Positions 44,901 to 57,300 of a stretch of DNA of 64,000 bases are shown here, piece after piece. The translations under genes were made by a program, and so were the position numbers. Numbering within the stretch: position 1 is the stretch's first letter; each line of letters opens with the position of its first letter. Source of the DNA: Phymatolithon calcareum (taxonomy: Eukaryota; Rhodophyta; Florideophyceae; Hapalidiales); contig OZ345371.1 in assembly GCA_977006965.1 (NCBI GenBank), positions 1,736,001 through 1,800,000 on the forward strand. Reading direction: 5' to 3'. The notes below the pieces were generated by a model that worked only from the letters and a program-made list of their open reading frames with translations, was not told the origin of the DNA and ran no database searches.

Positions 44901-45824
44901 GATCAAGGGGGAGCTGAACAAGCGATTCGAGATGAAGGACCTTGGAGAAGCTAGTGTTCGTCTCGGACTTGAAATTCGCCGAGATCGCACACGTCGAACT
45001 CTTCACCTCTCGCAGTCGGTCTACGCTCAGTCAGTCTTGGAACGTTTCGGCAAGGAGAACTCGAAACCAGCACCAACCCCTATGGAGTCAAGCAACAAGA
45101 ACACCGGAACCGAAGAAGTCGACATCACCCAGCTCGTCGATGAACAAGTTCCATACCGTCCAGCCATCGGAAGTCTCATGTACTTGATGGTTGGTACACG
45201 CCCAGACATCTCGGACTCGGTCGGAAAGCTGTCTTCGTTCTGCGAAAAGCCTCTGAAACGTCACTGGATGGGCGTGAAGCGTGTTATGCGATATATTGCG
45301 GGTACTCGAGATCACGGAATTTTGTTCGGTGGAAGTGGGAGTTTGGTTCCAATCGGTTACACGGATGCGGATTGGGCGGGATATGTTGAGACAAGACGGT
45401 CCACGAGTGGCTATGTGTTCCTTCTTGCAGGGGGAGCCATAAGCTGGCGTTCAAAGAAGCAAACCATCGTCGCCACTTCAACATGCGAAGCGGAATACAT
45501 CGCTTCGTGTGCCGCGCCAAGGAATCTGTCTGGTTGTCAAGACTCATTGCCGATGTTTAAGGTCTGGAGAAGCCATCCGCCATGACTCTGTACACTGACA
45601 GTCAAAGTGCGATCGCGACCGGGCAAAACGCGGCCATCACTCAGAGAAACAAGCACATAGACATCCAATATCACTATGTTCGTGATGTGGTTGCCACGGG
45701 CAAGATATCTATAAAGTATTCTAGTACTGAGTTGATGATTGCGGATGCACTCACCAAGCCACTCGATCGTGTCAAGACGGCCAAGTTCGCACATGACATG
45801 GGTATATGCGCGAGGATGTCGTAG
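41927..45824 (+). pseudogene. Copia gag-pol polyprotein, family A, broken
   Basis: Runs from ATG 41927 to TAG 45822. It contains the zinc knuckle (CEHCHRSGHRSVKC), protease, integrase (HSDVLGP, RTDNGGEY, VAERMNRTL), RT with YVDD and RNase H ([18 protein letters not shown]-type end). Defects are TGA at 42803-42805 in the protease WIIDSGS segment, a deletion in the integrase-RT linker near 44070-44095 that also shifts the frame, and a frameshift near 45515 in RNase H. It is otherwise very close to the 12156-16222 copy. Confidence 0.92.
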
Positions 45825-45845
45825 TGTCCTTCGATCAAGGGGGAG

Positions 45846-46289
45846 TGTTGGAAGTGTGATTGCTTGGAGCTCTAGTCGCAAACACACTTCAATATCAAGG
45901 TATGATCCCGGTACACCTGTACACGTGTCAAGTCGAATGTCAAAGTGTCTCAGAACTTTGAATCAAGAAGATTGGCAGTGACACGTGTCAAAGTATGATA
46001 AGAGTATGGTAATCATACTCCCCTCACTCAGTAGATAATCTTTGATTTTTTCATGTTACACGTGTCATATGCTATTATGACAAATTTGTTTAGGGTTAGA
46101 GTGTCTCCGTCGTCAATTAGGGTTTTTGATCAAGTTGATTGAGTTTTCAGGTCTATATATGCTCGACCTGGGATCCGCCAAGTGAATAAACCAAGGAACT
46201 CATTCACTCACAACTCATCTTCTACTAAACCAATTCACTCCAACCAAACTTTTTCCTTCACCTCATCTCCTTCCTAACCTCCAACAACA
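45846..46289 (+). repeat. 3' LTR, family A
   Basis: 444 bp, preceded by the polypurine tract gatcaagggggag (45833-45845) and followed by the duplication gcgaa. Confidence 0.93.
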
Positions 46290-46670
46290 GCGAATGCGGT
46301 TTGTATAGGGCAGTATTTTCTCGTCCTCGAGCATAGTGGCAGTATAGAACTTGCGACGAGCAGCCAATTTGTTGAGAAGGGTATGTCGTTCGAAGATATT
46401 GAGAATCGACTGCCCCATTTCCTTGGCCGTTTCCACATCTTGCATATGCTCGAAATGTTCGTCCGAGAGAGAAAGTCCGATAATAGCCTTTGCCTTGTTG
46501 TCACTTCGACGCCAAGCATTAAATTAGTCCGAGTCTCGTGCCGGTGGATCGTCCTCAATGTATTCATCAAGTTCGCGGAATGATAGTACTTGCTGAATTT
46601 TCTGTTTCCAAGCATGGAAATTGGTCTCGTTGAGCTTTTCGACTTTCAGCGTTCCTTGCGAGTTGTCCAT
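46290..46670 (-). pseudogene. Family A gag N-terminus, right part of the interrupted copy
   Basis: Continues the gag broken at 40881 and runs back to the ATG at 46670 (MDNSQGTLK). It has a stop near 46528 and KEMGQS where the intact element has KEMWQA. The leader follows to 47236 with two core repeats. Confidence 0.87.
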
Positions 46671-47236
46671 TTTGCTGAGTAGGGTCTTCTTTTTCTTGTC
46701 GAAAATCCGTTCGGGGAGTCCACTGCGAGTCAACCGAAGTTAACTATCAAGGCAATCTGTCCCGTATAAGAAATTCCTTCAAGTCAATGTGACCCGGACC
46801 TTGATCGGGGGATGGCTCTAAGCCGTATACTTCTTGTGGAGTTTTGGTACACCTGAACCTGCAGTCGGCAACACGTACTTCAAGACGCTTTGTGGTATCC
46901 TAAGGCGGGCCCGACAAGAAAACCGAGGGTAATCAAGCAAGGAGACACAACAGGAAACCCTTGTGGTTTTTTGGTACACCTGAACCTGCAGCCCGCAACG
47001 CGCACTGCAAGACGCTATAACACTTTCTGAACGGGCCTCACTCAAAGACCAGAGGTAAGTGAGCAAGGAACCGAACCGGAAACTCGTGAACAAAGACAGA
47101 CAAGTCCCCTGGAGCGGGCCTTGCGAGAAAACAAGAGGTAATCAAGCAAGGATGCGCAACCAGGAGAAGATCGGGGGCGAAGGATGAGCCCCGGAGACGA
47201 CGATGATGATGAAGCGCGGTGGTGATCAAGTTCTGA

Positions 47237-47250
47237 CTGGGCCCATAACC
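47237..47250 (-). other. Primer-binding site
   Basis: A perfect GGTTATGGGCCCAG on the minus strand. Confidence 0.85.
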
Positions 47251-47695
47251 TTTTGTTGGAGGTTACGGAATGGATGAGGAGAGTGGAAATGTTTGGTTCG
47301 TGAAGATTGGTTGACGAGAAGTGGAGTTAGGTGAGAATGAGTTCCTTAGTTTATTCGCTTGGCGGACCTCAGGTCAAGACTATATAGACCTGAGAACATA
47401 ACCAGACTTGATCAAAACCCTAACTGACGACGGAGACACACTAACCCTAAACAAATTTGTCATAATATCATATGACACGTGTAACATGAAAAAAATCAAG
47501 AATCATCTAATGAGTGAGGGGAGTATGATTATCATACTCTTATAATACTTTGACACGTGTCACTGCCAATCTTCTTGATTCAAACTTCTGAAACACTTTG
47601 ACTTTCGACTTGACACGTGTACACGTGTACCGAGATCATACCTTGATATTGAAGTGTGTTTGCGACTAGAGCTCCAAGCAATCACACTTCTAACA
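47251..47695 (-). repeat. 5' LTR, family A
   Basis: 445 bp on the minus strand, TGTTAGAAGTG...CCTCCAACAAAA. Its U5 end matches the LTR at 16801. The right flank is caagc, inside the tail of another A element. Confidence 0.88.
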
Positions 47696-48174
47696 CAAGC
47701 AAGTGGCGTACTGTGCCTCGATCAAGGGGGAGTGTTGGAAGTGTGATTGCTCGGAGCTCTAGTCGCAAACACACTTCAATATCAAGGTATGATCTCGGTA
47801 CACGTGTACACGTGTCAAGTCGAAGTCAAAGTGTCTCAGAACTTAGAATCAAGAAGATTGGCGGTGACACGTGTCAGAGTATGATAAGAGTATGATAATC
47901 ATACTCCCACACTCAGTAGATGATTCTTCATTTTTTCATGTTACACGTGTCATATGATATTATAACAAAATTGTTTAGGGTTAGAGTGTCTCCGTCGTCA
48001 ATTAGGGTTTTTGATCAAGTTGATTGAGTTTTCAGGTCTATATATGCTCGACCTGGGATCCGCCAAGTGAATAAACCAAGGAACTCATTCTCACCTACCG
48101 CAGCTTCTACTGAACCATTTTCTTTCAACCAAACTTTTTCTTTCTCCTCATCACTTGCCTAACGTTCTCCAACA
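47696..48174 (+). mobile_element. Tail of a plus-strand A element: RNase H end and 3' LTR
   Basis: 47696-47732 holds the last RNase H codons and the polypurine tract (gatcaagggggag). The 442-bp 3' LTR is 47733-48174, of the CCAACA subfamily. The tail reads caagcaagtggcgtactgtgcc, the same variant as in the element at 53888. The element body to the left is missing or displaced. Confidence 0.85.
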
Positions 48175-48364
48175 TAATCGCTTTAGCCTTATTGTCCTGT
48201 CGACGCCAGACTTTGAACTCGTCTGTGTCCCTTGCCAGAGGGCTTACCTCGATGTACTCATCGAGCTCGCGGAATGATAGTACTAGCTGAATTTTCTGTT
48301 TCCAAGCGTGGAAATTGGTCTCGGTGAGTTTTTCGACCTTCAGCGTTCCTTGCGAGTTGTCCAT
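48175..48364 (-). pseudogene. Family B gag N-terminal fragment
   Basis: The first 60 or so codons of gag (MDNSQGTLK...NKAKAI) on the minus strand, cut at 48175 by the A LTR. Confidence 0.87.
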
Positions 48365-49098
48365 ATTTTGGACTGGGGGTTCTTGAAATCTTGTCGAAGA
48401 TCCGTTCGGGGAGTCTACTGCGAGTTAACAGAAGTTAACTATCAAGGCAATCTATCCCTTATAGGAAATTCGCGTCGAGTCAGTGTGACCCGGAGCTTGA
48501 TCTGGGAATGGCTATAGGCCGTATACCTCTTGAAGATAGGGCTGGCTCTAGGCCGTTTACCTCTTGTGGCGTTTTGGTACACCTGAACCTGCAGCCGACA
48601 ACACGCACTGCAAGACGTATCCGTCAATTCCAATGTCCTAAATTCCAATGTTGATGTTGGCACACCCCACCGAGCAAGTACTTCGTGAGGATATAATTGC
48701 GACCTTTTCCTTGAAGATGAGTATACGGGGCCTACTGACCACGCGCTGTGCGTGGCGGACTGTCTTTCACATCGGTAAACCGTACTCCAACAAGTCTTTC
48801 AGATTCCCTTCCAATCACACAACAGAAATTTAGAGAGCCGAGGTGCGTCAAGGTGGATACTCGGAAGACTACTTGATTTCTCAAGCGTATATCCCTTTCA
48901 CCACATAGCAGAGCACGGATATTGTCAGACTGATTCGTAGATTATACTCTGTGCGGAGTCGCTTTAGGGTGGCCAATGGATGGCGCAGATACCACAGGGT
49001 TTTAAACCTTTTGATGATGAAAATTGGTTGAGAATGAATTACCGAGAGGGAAGGAGGACCCCTCGGTAAGGTAATAGCGCTGGTTGATTACGCGTTAT
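48365..49098 (-). other. Family B leader region
   Basis: Leader with one core repeat (near 48560-48620), the TTACCGAG hairpin near 49036-49068 and a truncated copy of the antisense frame (48648-48833). Confidence 0.75.
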
Positions 49099-49112
49099 CT
49101 GGGCCCATAACC
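49099..49112 (-). other. Primer-binding site, family B
   Basis: A perfect GGTTATGGGCCCAG on the minus strand. Confidence 0.85.
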
Positions 49113-49532
49113 TATTGTATGGAGGTTTGGTTGTTGATGGTTGAGATGGTTGAAATGGTTGAGATGGTTGAGATGGTTGGGTTGGTTGTGAGATGGCCCT
49201 TGGTTTATTGAGTCGGGGCATCAGATCCGGGTCTTATATAGGCCTCAGATTGAGGTATGATAAGACTTCTGATGCTCATTGCACTACTAACTGTGCTTGA
49301 ATCAATCAACAAAAAAAGATTGAAATGTCGAGTGTGATTGATTCAATCAACAAAATGATTGAATTACTGACATTGACCAGTGCAATGATTAAATTGATTG
49401 AACTGCAACATTGACAGTAAAGATGGAAAAACATAGACTGGTTCTATCATAACATATGAGAAATGGTTAGAGACTTATGACAAAGGATATTATGTACAGC
49501 GACAAGAGCTCCAAGCAGACACATTTCCAAGA
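49113..49532 (-). repeat. 5' LTR, family B
   Basis: About 420 bp; both termini have drifted (cacatttccaaga on the right). It joins directly to family B pol on the opposite strand. Confidence 0.87.
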
Positions 49533-51141
49533 TATGTTGCTTCTCGAATCAGCCAACTTTGCAACTGAAACTTCTTTGTCTTCTCAAGAAGTTCCGCAGA
49601 CTTTCAGAAGCGCCAAGTCGAAAGACAACATTGTCTATTGGTCCCCTGCGATTGAGAAAGAACACTCATCTCTCATGCGCAACAAGACTTGGACATTAGT
49701 ACCTCGCGAATCCGGCATGAACGCTCTCCCTTGCAAATACGTGTTCAAATTCAAGGACACTGGCCCGAAAGCTCGCATTGTCGCGAAGCGGTTCCGACAG
49801 GTGCACGGAGTGGATTACGGCGAAACATATGCCCCGGTTGTGAAGTTCACATCAATACTGATTCTTCTCGCCACGGTGGCAGTTCATGATCTCGAACTTG
49901 TCCAAATGGATGTCGTCACTGCATTCTTTCATGGAGACTTGGATGAGGATATCTACATGGAAGTTCCTGCTGGATTTCGCGATCCAAAGCGTCCTGACCT
50001 CGTGTGTAAGCTGTTAAAGGCACTGTACGGGATAAAAGAAACTCCCCGACAATGGCATGCTAAGATTAATGATTTCTTAATCAATGAACTCGGATTTACA
50101 AGCAGTCCGAATGACGCGTTTCTTTATGTTCGGCATGCATCCAAGAGCATTATGATCATTGCATTGTACGTCGATGACTTGCTCATTGCTGGCAACGACA
50201 ATGTTGCAATTGCTTGGATGAAGGGGGAGCTTAACCGGCGATTCGAGATGAAGTATCTTGGAAACGCAAGTGTATTCCTCGGATTGGAGATCCGTCGGGA
50301 TCGCGATCTCCGAACATTACACCTATCGCAGAAGTCGTACGCGGAAACCGTTTTGAAGCTGTTTAACTTGGAAAATTCGAAACCGGTACCAACGCCGATG
50401 GAGCCTTACAAGAAAACCAGGACCGTGCATGAGCTCGACATCACAGATTCTGTTTCATCTGAGGTTCCGTATCGACCTGCAATTGGAAGCGTCATGTATC
50501 TGATGGTTGGAAGTCGGCCGGATATCTCGGATGCTGTCGGAAAACTCTCCTCCTTTTGTGAGAATCCACTGCAAATCCATTGGATGGCTGTTAAGCGTGT
50601 TTTACGGTACATTGCCTGAACTCGTGATCATGGGATTCTATTCGGCAAAGACAGAAGTTTGACTCCAGTGGGGTATAGCGACTCCGACTGGGCAGGCTGT
50701 CAAGAAACTCGCAAGTCGACAAGTGGGTACGTCTTCATGCTTGCAGGGGGAGCAATTAGCTGGCGATCCAAGAAGCAAACCATTGTCGCGACATCGTCAT
50801 GTGAGGCTGAATACATAGCTGCATGTGCCGCGGCGAAAGAAGCAGTCTGGCTTTCGCGATCGATTTCCGACATACTTTGTTTCAACAAGCCATCTCGCAT
50901 GCTCATCTTCTCGGACAACCAAGGCGCTATATCATCCGCTCAGAACGAGGCAATTACCCAACGAAACAAACATATTGATATTCAATATCACTATGTTCGC
51001 GAAGCTGTGGCAACCGAGAAAGTGGAATTCAAGTACTGTGCGACGGAATTCATGGTCGCTGACGCACTTACGAAACCACTACGCCGAATCAAGGTATCCG
51101 AGTTCGCGAAAACGATGGGGTTGCATCCTGCACGTTCGTAA
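49533..51141 (+). pseudogene. Family B pol 3' half (RT and RNase H), one stop
   Basis: Starts in the integrase-RT linker (LESANFATETSLSS) and continues through RT with YVDD and RNase H to HPARS and TAA at 51139-51141. One nonsense codon (TGA, 50617-50619, in the LRYIAGTRD segment) splits it. RNase H keeps NKHIDIQYH. It is very similar to the intact B element. Confidence 0.91.
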
Positions 51142-51161
51142 GCTTCTTGGATCGAGGGGAG

Positions 51162-51559
51162 TGCTGGAAATGTGACTGCGTGGAGCACTTGTCGCAGTAC
51201 ACATTATCCTATGTCATAAGTCCCAAACCATTTCTCATATGTTTGATAGAATCAATCAATGTTTTTCATCTTTACTGACAATGTACCAGTTCAATCAATT
51301 TCTTGATTGCTCTTGTCATTGTCAGTATTTCAATCATTTTGTTGATTGAATCAATCACAGACGACATTTCAATCTTTTAGTTGATTGATTCAATCACAGT
51401 TAGTAGTGCAATGAGCATGAGAAGTCTTATCATACCTCAATCTGAGGCCTATATAAGACCCGAATCTGATGCCCCGACTCAATAAACCAAGGAACATCTC
51501 ACAACCAACCTAACCATCTCAACCACCTCAACCATCAACCTCAAAACCTCCATCCAACA
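51162..51559 (+). repeat. 3' LTR, family B
   Basis: 398 bp, TGCTGGAAATGTG...CATCCAACA, preceded by the polypurine tract gatcgaggggag. Confidence 0.9.
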
Positions 51560-51941
51560 GCAGTCACCCATAGACTGTACTTAACCGTACAATTTTGACG
51601 TTGCTTGGTTACAAGTCAGAATTGTGGAAAACGTTTGCATTATCTTTCTACGTTATGTACAATGCTTCGATTCACTTCCTTCTTGCTCTTCGCTCAGCTG
51701 GCTTTTTTAAAAAAACAAAAGCAATTGCTGTGGGCGTGCATGTTTCACAAGCTCTATTCTACTGAGCACGTGTATACTGTGTTGGCTGGCGCTGACAAAA
51801 AAATTGCGCTAGATGGTCTGGATTATTTTTCGCCGTTTTAGCAATTCTGGATGTTGTAAGTCAATCTATCGCTATTTGAATAGTTTTTCTTTTTCTGACC
51901 GTTTGTAGATTAGTTGGAGGTTTAGGATACAGGGGAAACAA
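51560..51941. other. Unassigned sequence
   Basis: Not LTR-derived as far as I can see. A 78-codon frame at 51605-51841 has no motif. It may be the upstream part of the Harbinger-like element that follows. Confidence 0.35.
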
Positions 51942-52352
51942 TTGCAGCTTGGTATGTCAGTTTTGAAGTCACGGACTTTCGGCTTGAGGAACCGACACCG
52001 CTCAGCTCCCGATGTTATTCTCATAAATATAAAGGTCTTGGACTTCGTTATGAAGTACGGCTATAGCTGGATGGGGGAACTGGTATGGGTGCATGGTCCA
52101 TTTCCCCGGGTGCATTTCCGGACGTCCAGATTTTTTGAACTGGTAAGAAGTCAGCATGCTGGTGAGTACGTTATTACCGACCTGGGGTATACTGATGTAC
52201 GGTTTATAAAACCAGGCGACCCAAATGTGAATGCAAAAGTGCACTCGTGAACCAGAGCGAGGCATGAAACCGGCAACGAACGCCTTAAGAATTTTCGCGT
52301 TCAGGAAACTCGATTCCGGCACAACTCAGCCTACATGCTTGTTTTCACGTAG
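51942..52352 (+). pseudogene. DDE_Tnp_4 / Harbinger-like transposase fragment
   Basis: One plus-strand frame reads GELVWVHGPFP, then EYVITDLGYTDVRFIKPGDP, then, after an in-frame TGA at 52248-52250, ARHETGNERLKNF and FRHN. This order resembles the DDE_Tnp_4 family: a GPFP block, the second catalytic Asp in an aDxGY block, and a RHExxNxRlK block with the third catalytic residue. The frame ends near 52352. No terminal repeats were identified. The assignment is from motif memory, not a search. Confidence 0.62.
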
Positions 52353-52499
52353 TGGAAAATTTAGTCCATCTTCAAATTGCAAAATCAGATTCATTGTTTC
52401 ACTAGTGCAATTGGCGACAGATCGTGTTAATTAAAAGTTCAGGTTATTGTCATAAGGCTTACAACTTGCTTTATTGTCGAGAAAAAAACCTTTTTCTCG
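52353..52499. other. Unassigned sequence
   Basis: A short stretch between the transposase fossil and the integrase fossil; nothing recognised. Confidence 0.3.
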
Positions 52500-52790
52500 C
52501 ACCTCCCTCCCCGATATGGTACGTCACGGGGTGGTTAACGGTTTTAACATCTCTTCAAGATCACAAACACAACATCCATGCCACGGTTGTCCCGCCGGCA
52601 AATGTCATCGCGATCAGTACTTCACCTCGTGCATTCTGACGTTCTCGGTCGAATAGATATTCTGTCACTTGGCGGATCTCAGTACTGCATCACTTTCATC
52701 CATGATCATTCCAAGTAGACCACGGTATTCATCATGAAAAAGAAATTGGAGAAAACTACGCTGAAACGGACATAGGAAGGAGGTCGGCTT
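52500..52790 (+). pseudogene. Old copia integrase fragment
   Basis: Reads DMVRHGVVNG..., a CHGCPAGKCHR zinc-binding segment, HSDVLG and SLGGSQYCITFIHDHSK followed by a stop. It is diverged from all other copies in the window and has no LTR with it, though a piece resembling the LTR core (ttgaataaactaaggaac) lies at 52791-52811. Confidence 0.75.
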
Positions 52791-52811
52791 ATTGAATAAA
52801 CTAAGGAACAC

Positions 52812-53870
52812 AGATCTCTGAAAACACAATGCCAATGTTGACCAGACCGTCGGATTTCCAATTGTGCCCAACAAATAAGGTTACTAGTCGAAAAACGAGG
52901 TCAATGTCAATTGATCTCGTCAGATCGACAAGGAAATCTTGAAAAAACTCAACTTCTCTACGGCTTGCATTGCTGGCCGGGGCGCCCTGAGAGGGACGAT
53001 GGCGTGCTGTACTATGGCAATGTTATAATGGCTGCGCAAGAATTGATCTGACACATGTGCATGAATGACAAAGTCGGAAGTTGTTTAGAAATTAATTTCC
53101 GAGCGTCCTCGAAGAAGGCGTTGGCAGACGCAAGTCCTCTGTAATCGGTAGTGCCGAAAAAGCTTGCCAATTGCACGAAGGAGCGGCTTCCCGCCTGCGA
53201 AGCGCATTGGAGGATCAAGTGTGCTCGTACGTGATATTTCCGGCGTGCTTGAGCGGTGGTTGTGGTGACGATTACGGAGCAGATTTGTAACGTACATGCA
53301 GTGGAGGAGTGAGATACGATATTTTCATCGAAGCCGTTTTCCGCATCATCCTTGTCCCGGTTTAAAAACGGTGAGAAGTTTGAATGCCAAAAATAGATTA
53401 AATGCAATGTACCGAAAAGAGAAAAATAGCAACTGCTGAAGAAAAAAATAGAAAAAACATAGTTAGAACAAATCCTCTCCTTCCGATGTAAGCGAACTAT
53501 GCAATGTTGAAGTCCACCATACCTGAAGTACGAAATTCATATCCCCTTATTCCGCTTCTGAGCAATAAAGGTCAAAAAAGGATACACAACAGACAACCAA
53601 ATGCAAATTTTCTAATGTCATAAATGGCGAATCTTGGTAACGTACACACATCACTATGTTTTGATAGTTTCTCTTAAAATCACACATTAGAATGCGGTTG
53701 AAGATGCCATATCGCAGTTGGATTTCAGTGTAGGGTCCCGAGTTCTGCAATCAGTGGCTATTTCGCTCAGTAGGATAGCATTGCGTGTTAAAGTAAGACG
53801 GAATAGTATCAAAATTTCAAAAATGTGAAGCAACGTACGAATCAAAGCTGCGGCGTTCAGGACTAGCGCC
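52812..53870. other. Unassigned sequence with one antisense ORF
   Basis: The longest stretch without a recognised element. A minus-strand frame of 131 codons (53012-53407) has a protein-like central part (LASFFGTTDYRGLASANAF) but no family that I can name. 53408-53870 is AT-rich with no ORF of note. The 17 bases 53871-53887 are the first bases of a plus-strand A LTR. Confidence 0.35.
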
Positions 53871-53887
53871 TGTTGAAAGTGTGACTG

Positions 53888-54330
53888 TGTTGAAGAAGGT
53901 TAGGCAAGTGATGGGGAGAAAGAAAAAGTTTGGTTGATGTGAAATGGTTGAGTAGAAGCTGAGATAGGTGAGAATGAGTTCCTTGGTTTATTCTCTTGGC
54001 GGATCCCAGGTCGAACATATATAGACCTGAAAACTCAATCGACTTGATCAAAAACCCTAATTGACGACGGAGACACTCTAACCCTAAACAAATTTGTCAT
54101 AATATCATATGACACGTGTAACATGAAAAAATGAAGAATCATCTACTGAGTGTGGGGAGTATGATTATCATACTCTTATCATACTTTGACAAGTGTCACT
54201 CCCAATCTTCTTGATTCAAAGTTCTGAGACACTTTGACTTCGACTTGACACGTGTACACGTGTACCGAGATCATACCTTGATATTGAAGTGTGTTTGCGA
54301 CTAGAGCTCCGAGCAATCACACTTCCAACA
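53888..54330 (-). repeat. 3' LTR, family A, CCTTCTTCAACA type
   Basis: 443 bp; the polypurine tract abuts it at 54331-54347. Confidence 0.9.
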
Positions 54331-57300
54331 CTCCCCCTTGATCGAGGCACAGTACGCCACTTGCTTGCATACTCCCATATCTTGAGCGAACTTGTCTGTC
54401 TTGATTCGATCCAGTGGCTTGGTTAGTGCATCAGCAACCATGGACTCAGTATTGCAGTACTTAATCGAGATCTTTCCTGTTGCAACAACATCACGAACGT
54501 AGTGATATTGGATGTCAATATGCTTGTTGCGTTGAGTGATGGCAGCGTTCCTCTCGGTTGCGATTGCACTCTGACTGTCGGTATACAAAGTCATGAGAGT
54601 GGGCTTCTGGAGACCTTGGATATCTGCGATAAGTCTTGACAGCCAAAAAGCTTCCTTGGCGGCGGCACAGGAAGCGATGTACTCCGCTTCACATGTTGAC
54701 GTGGCGACGATAGTTTGTTTCTTCGAACGCCAGCTTATGGCTCCCCCCGTCAAGAAGGAACACATACCCACTTGTTGATCGCCTTGTCTCAAGACATCCT
54801 GCCCAATCCGCGTCTGTGTGTTCTCGATTGGCACCAAGCTCCCACTTGCACCGAACAGAATCCCATAGTCTCGAGTACCTGCAATGTACCGAAGAACGCG
54901 CTTAACACCCATCCAGTGACGCTTTAAGGGTTTCTCGCAAAACGAAGAAAGCTTGCCGACCAAGTCCGAGATGTCTGGACGAGTGCCGACCATCAAGTAC
55001 ATCAGGCTTCCGATATCTGCACGATACAGAACTTCGTCTCCAAGAGACTTGGTGATATCCACTTCCTCGATTGCGGTGTTCTTGTTTCTTGACTCCATTG
55101 GGATAGGTGCAGGTTTCGAGTTCTCCATGCCGAAGCGTTCCAAGACCGACTGAGCGTAGACCGACTGCGAAAGATGAAGGGTCCGAAGAGTACGGTCCCG
55201 GCGAATCTCAATCCCAAGGCATATACTTGCTTCATCAAGGTCCTTCATCTCGAACCGCTTGTTCAGAACCCCCTTGATCCACGAAATGGCAGAGGTGTCG
55301 TTTCCAGCAATCAGTAAGTCATCCACATACAGGGCGATGATCATGATGCTATTTGACTTGTGCCGGACATACAGACAAGGATCTTTGGGACTGCTTGCGA
55401 AGCCGAGGTCGTCGATGAGGAACTTGTCGATCTTGGCATGCCATTGCCGCGGAGCTTGCTTCAGGCCGTATAGTGCCTTCAAGAGCTTGCAAACAAGGTT
55501 GGGACGCTCGGGATCTCGAAATCTTGCCGCAACTTCCATGTAGATGTCTTCGTCAAGGTCACCATGCAGGAACGCTGTCACAACATCCATTTGGTGGAGT
55601 TCCAGATCATGGACAGCAACTGTTGCAAGTAGGATACGAATCGAGCTGAATTTCACGACTGGAGCATACGTTTCACCGTAGTCCACCCCATGCACCTGTC
55701 GGAACCCTTTTGCCACAATTCGGACTTTTGGGCCTGTATCCTTGACCTTGAAGACATACTTGCACGGTAGCACGTTCATGTCGGAGTTGCGCGGAACCAG
55801 TTTCCAGGTATTGTTATGGACGAGTGAAGAATGTGCTTTCTCATTGGCCTTTGACCAGAAGTCGACATTATGATTTGAAGTCGCTTCCTTAAAGGTCTGA
55901 GGTATTTGATGAGAAGACAAATCGGATTCCGATTCGAGATTGACAGATTCGAAGGCAAGCATTGCAGTGTGCGGGGGAGCTCTCCAGAAGTCAGTGGGTG
56001 GTTTTGAGACCCGAGCTGACCTGCGCAGAATGGGTTTGGCGATCATCGGTGTAGTTACTTCACATGCCGGTGTTGTTGTTGGTTGTTCTGCATCGTCCGC
56101 CTCTTGCCCTTCTTCGTTAGTCACATCGAGGTTCTAGTTGTTTTCCTCCGAAGTGTCCTTAGCTTCAACCGTATCCTCGCATGCTTGGACGACTCCGTCG
56201 TCTGGAATGTCAGTGGATACATCCGTTTCAGCCTCACCTAATCCGCAATCCGATTCGTCGAACGTCACATCCCTTGACACAATCACCTTCTAGGAGCTCG
56301 GATCCCACAGTTTATATCCTTTGGACGAAGTCGAATATCCCAGCATAATGGCTTCACGAGTTCGAGAGTCGAGTTTCTTAACCTTCTTTTTCGGAATCAC
56401 GTACCAACACTTTATGCCAAATACACGTAAGTGTCCCAAGTCTGGAGCGACACCCATACATATGTGATGGGGGGTCGTGTTCGAAGGAAGTCCTCGTGAC
56501 GTAACTCGATTGCGAACATACACAGCAGTAGCAAGTGCTTCAGCCCAGAACTTCTTCTGGATGTCTCTGTGATGAAGCATCGAGCGCACCAAGTTGAGAA
56601 GTGTGGGGTTCATGCGCTCAGCCACCCCATTCTGTTGTGCAGTATATGCTACTGTGAGTTGCTGATGTATACCGTGTTGTGCCAAATATGCCTTGAACTC
56701 GTTGGAAAGGTACTCGCCTCCGTTATCGGTCCTAATAGCCTTGAGCTTTGGTGCAGTCGAGAAGTCCTGAACGTTCAAATGCTTAAGCTTTCTCCCAGTA
56801 TGGGTTTCAGAATACTTGTGGAACTTTCGAAAACACTCAAAGCTCTCCGACTTCCGTCGCATGGTGTATACCGTGGTCCATTTGGAGTGATCATCGATGA
56901 ATGTGATGAAGTATCGAGAGCCTCCAAGTGATGGAATTTGGATAGGACCTAAGACGTCGGAATGTACGAGGTTGACGACAGCTTCAGAACGAGCACTACT
57001 AGACTTTGGGATAGGAGCGCGATGACCTTTGCCGGCAAGACAGCCCTTGCATGGATGTTCTGAGATTGTATTGGGAGCTAGGTTCACACCTTTGACCACC
57101 CCATGACGTACCATATCAGAGATACCAGAGGGATTGACATGAGCGAGACGTTCATGCCTAAGCTGGAGGCTGGCAAGACAAGAAACTTCGGTAACTTTAT
57201 TGCCATCTGCAAGATCGAGTGAGTAGAGACTCTTGCGAAGTGTTCCTGTAGCAACCGTGTCATCATGAGCTTTAACATAGCAACGACTGTTCTTGAACAT

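Larger units (their letters stand above)
40882..46289 (+). mobile_element. Complete but defective family A copia element
   Basis: 5408 bp with LTRs at 40882-41323 and 45846-46289. Its perfect duplication gcgaa (40877-40881 and 46290-46294) lies within gag of a minus-strand A element. The internal region is complete in order but carries nonsense and frameshift changes. Confidence 0.94.

Noticed and set aside
27827-48174. The A LTRs at 27827 and 47733 as one element
   Set aside because: They belong to different U5 subfamilies and the flanks (atggg and taatc) differ, so the pairing is not supported.
49530-49545. Apparent shared break point in pol (tatgttg) at 49533 and at the window end
   Set aside because: The window simply ends there; it is coincidence.
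9295-51559. One plus-strand B element running from the LTR at 9295 to the LTR at 51162, with everything between nested in it
   Set aside because: The flanks (gtcat and gcagt) do not match, and the gag break at 10917 and pol start at 49533 are not adjacent in the element.
51605-51841. 78-codon ORF as a possible gene
   Set aside because: It has no motif and low-complexity lysine-rich stretches; it is too short to support alone.
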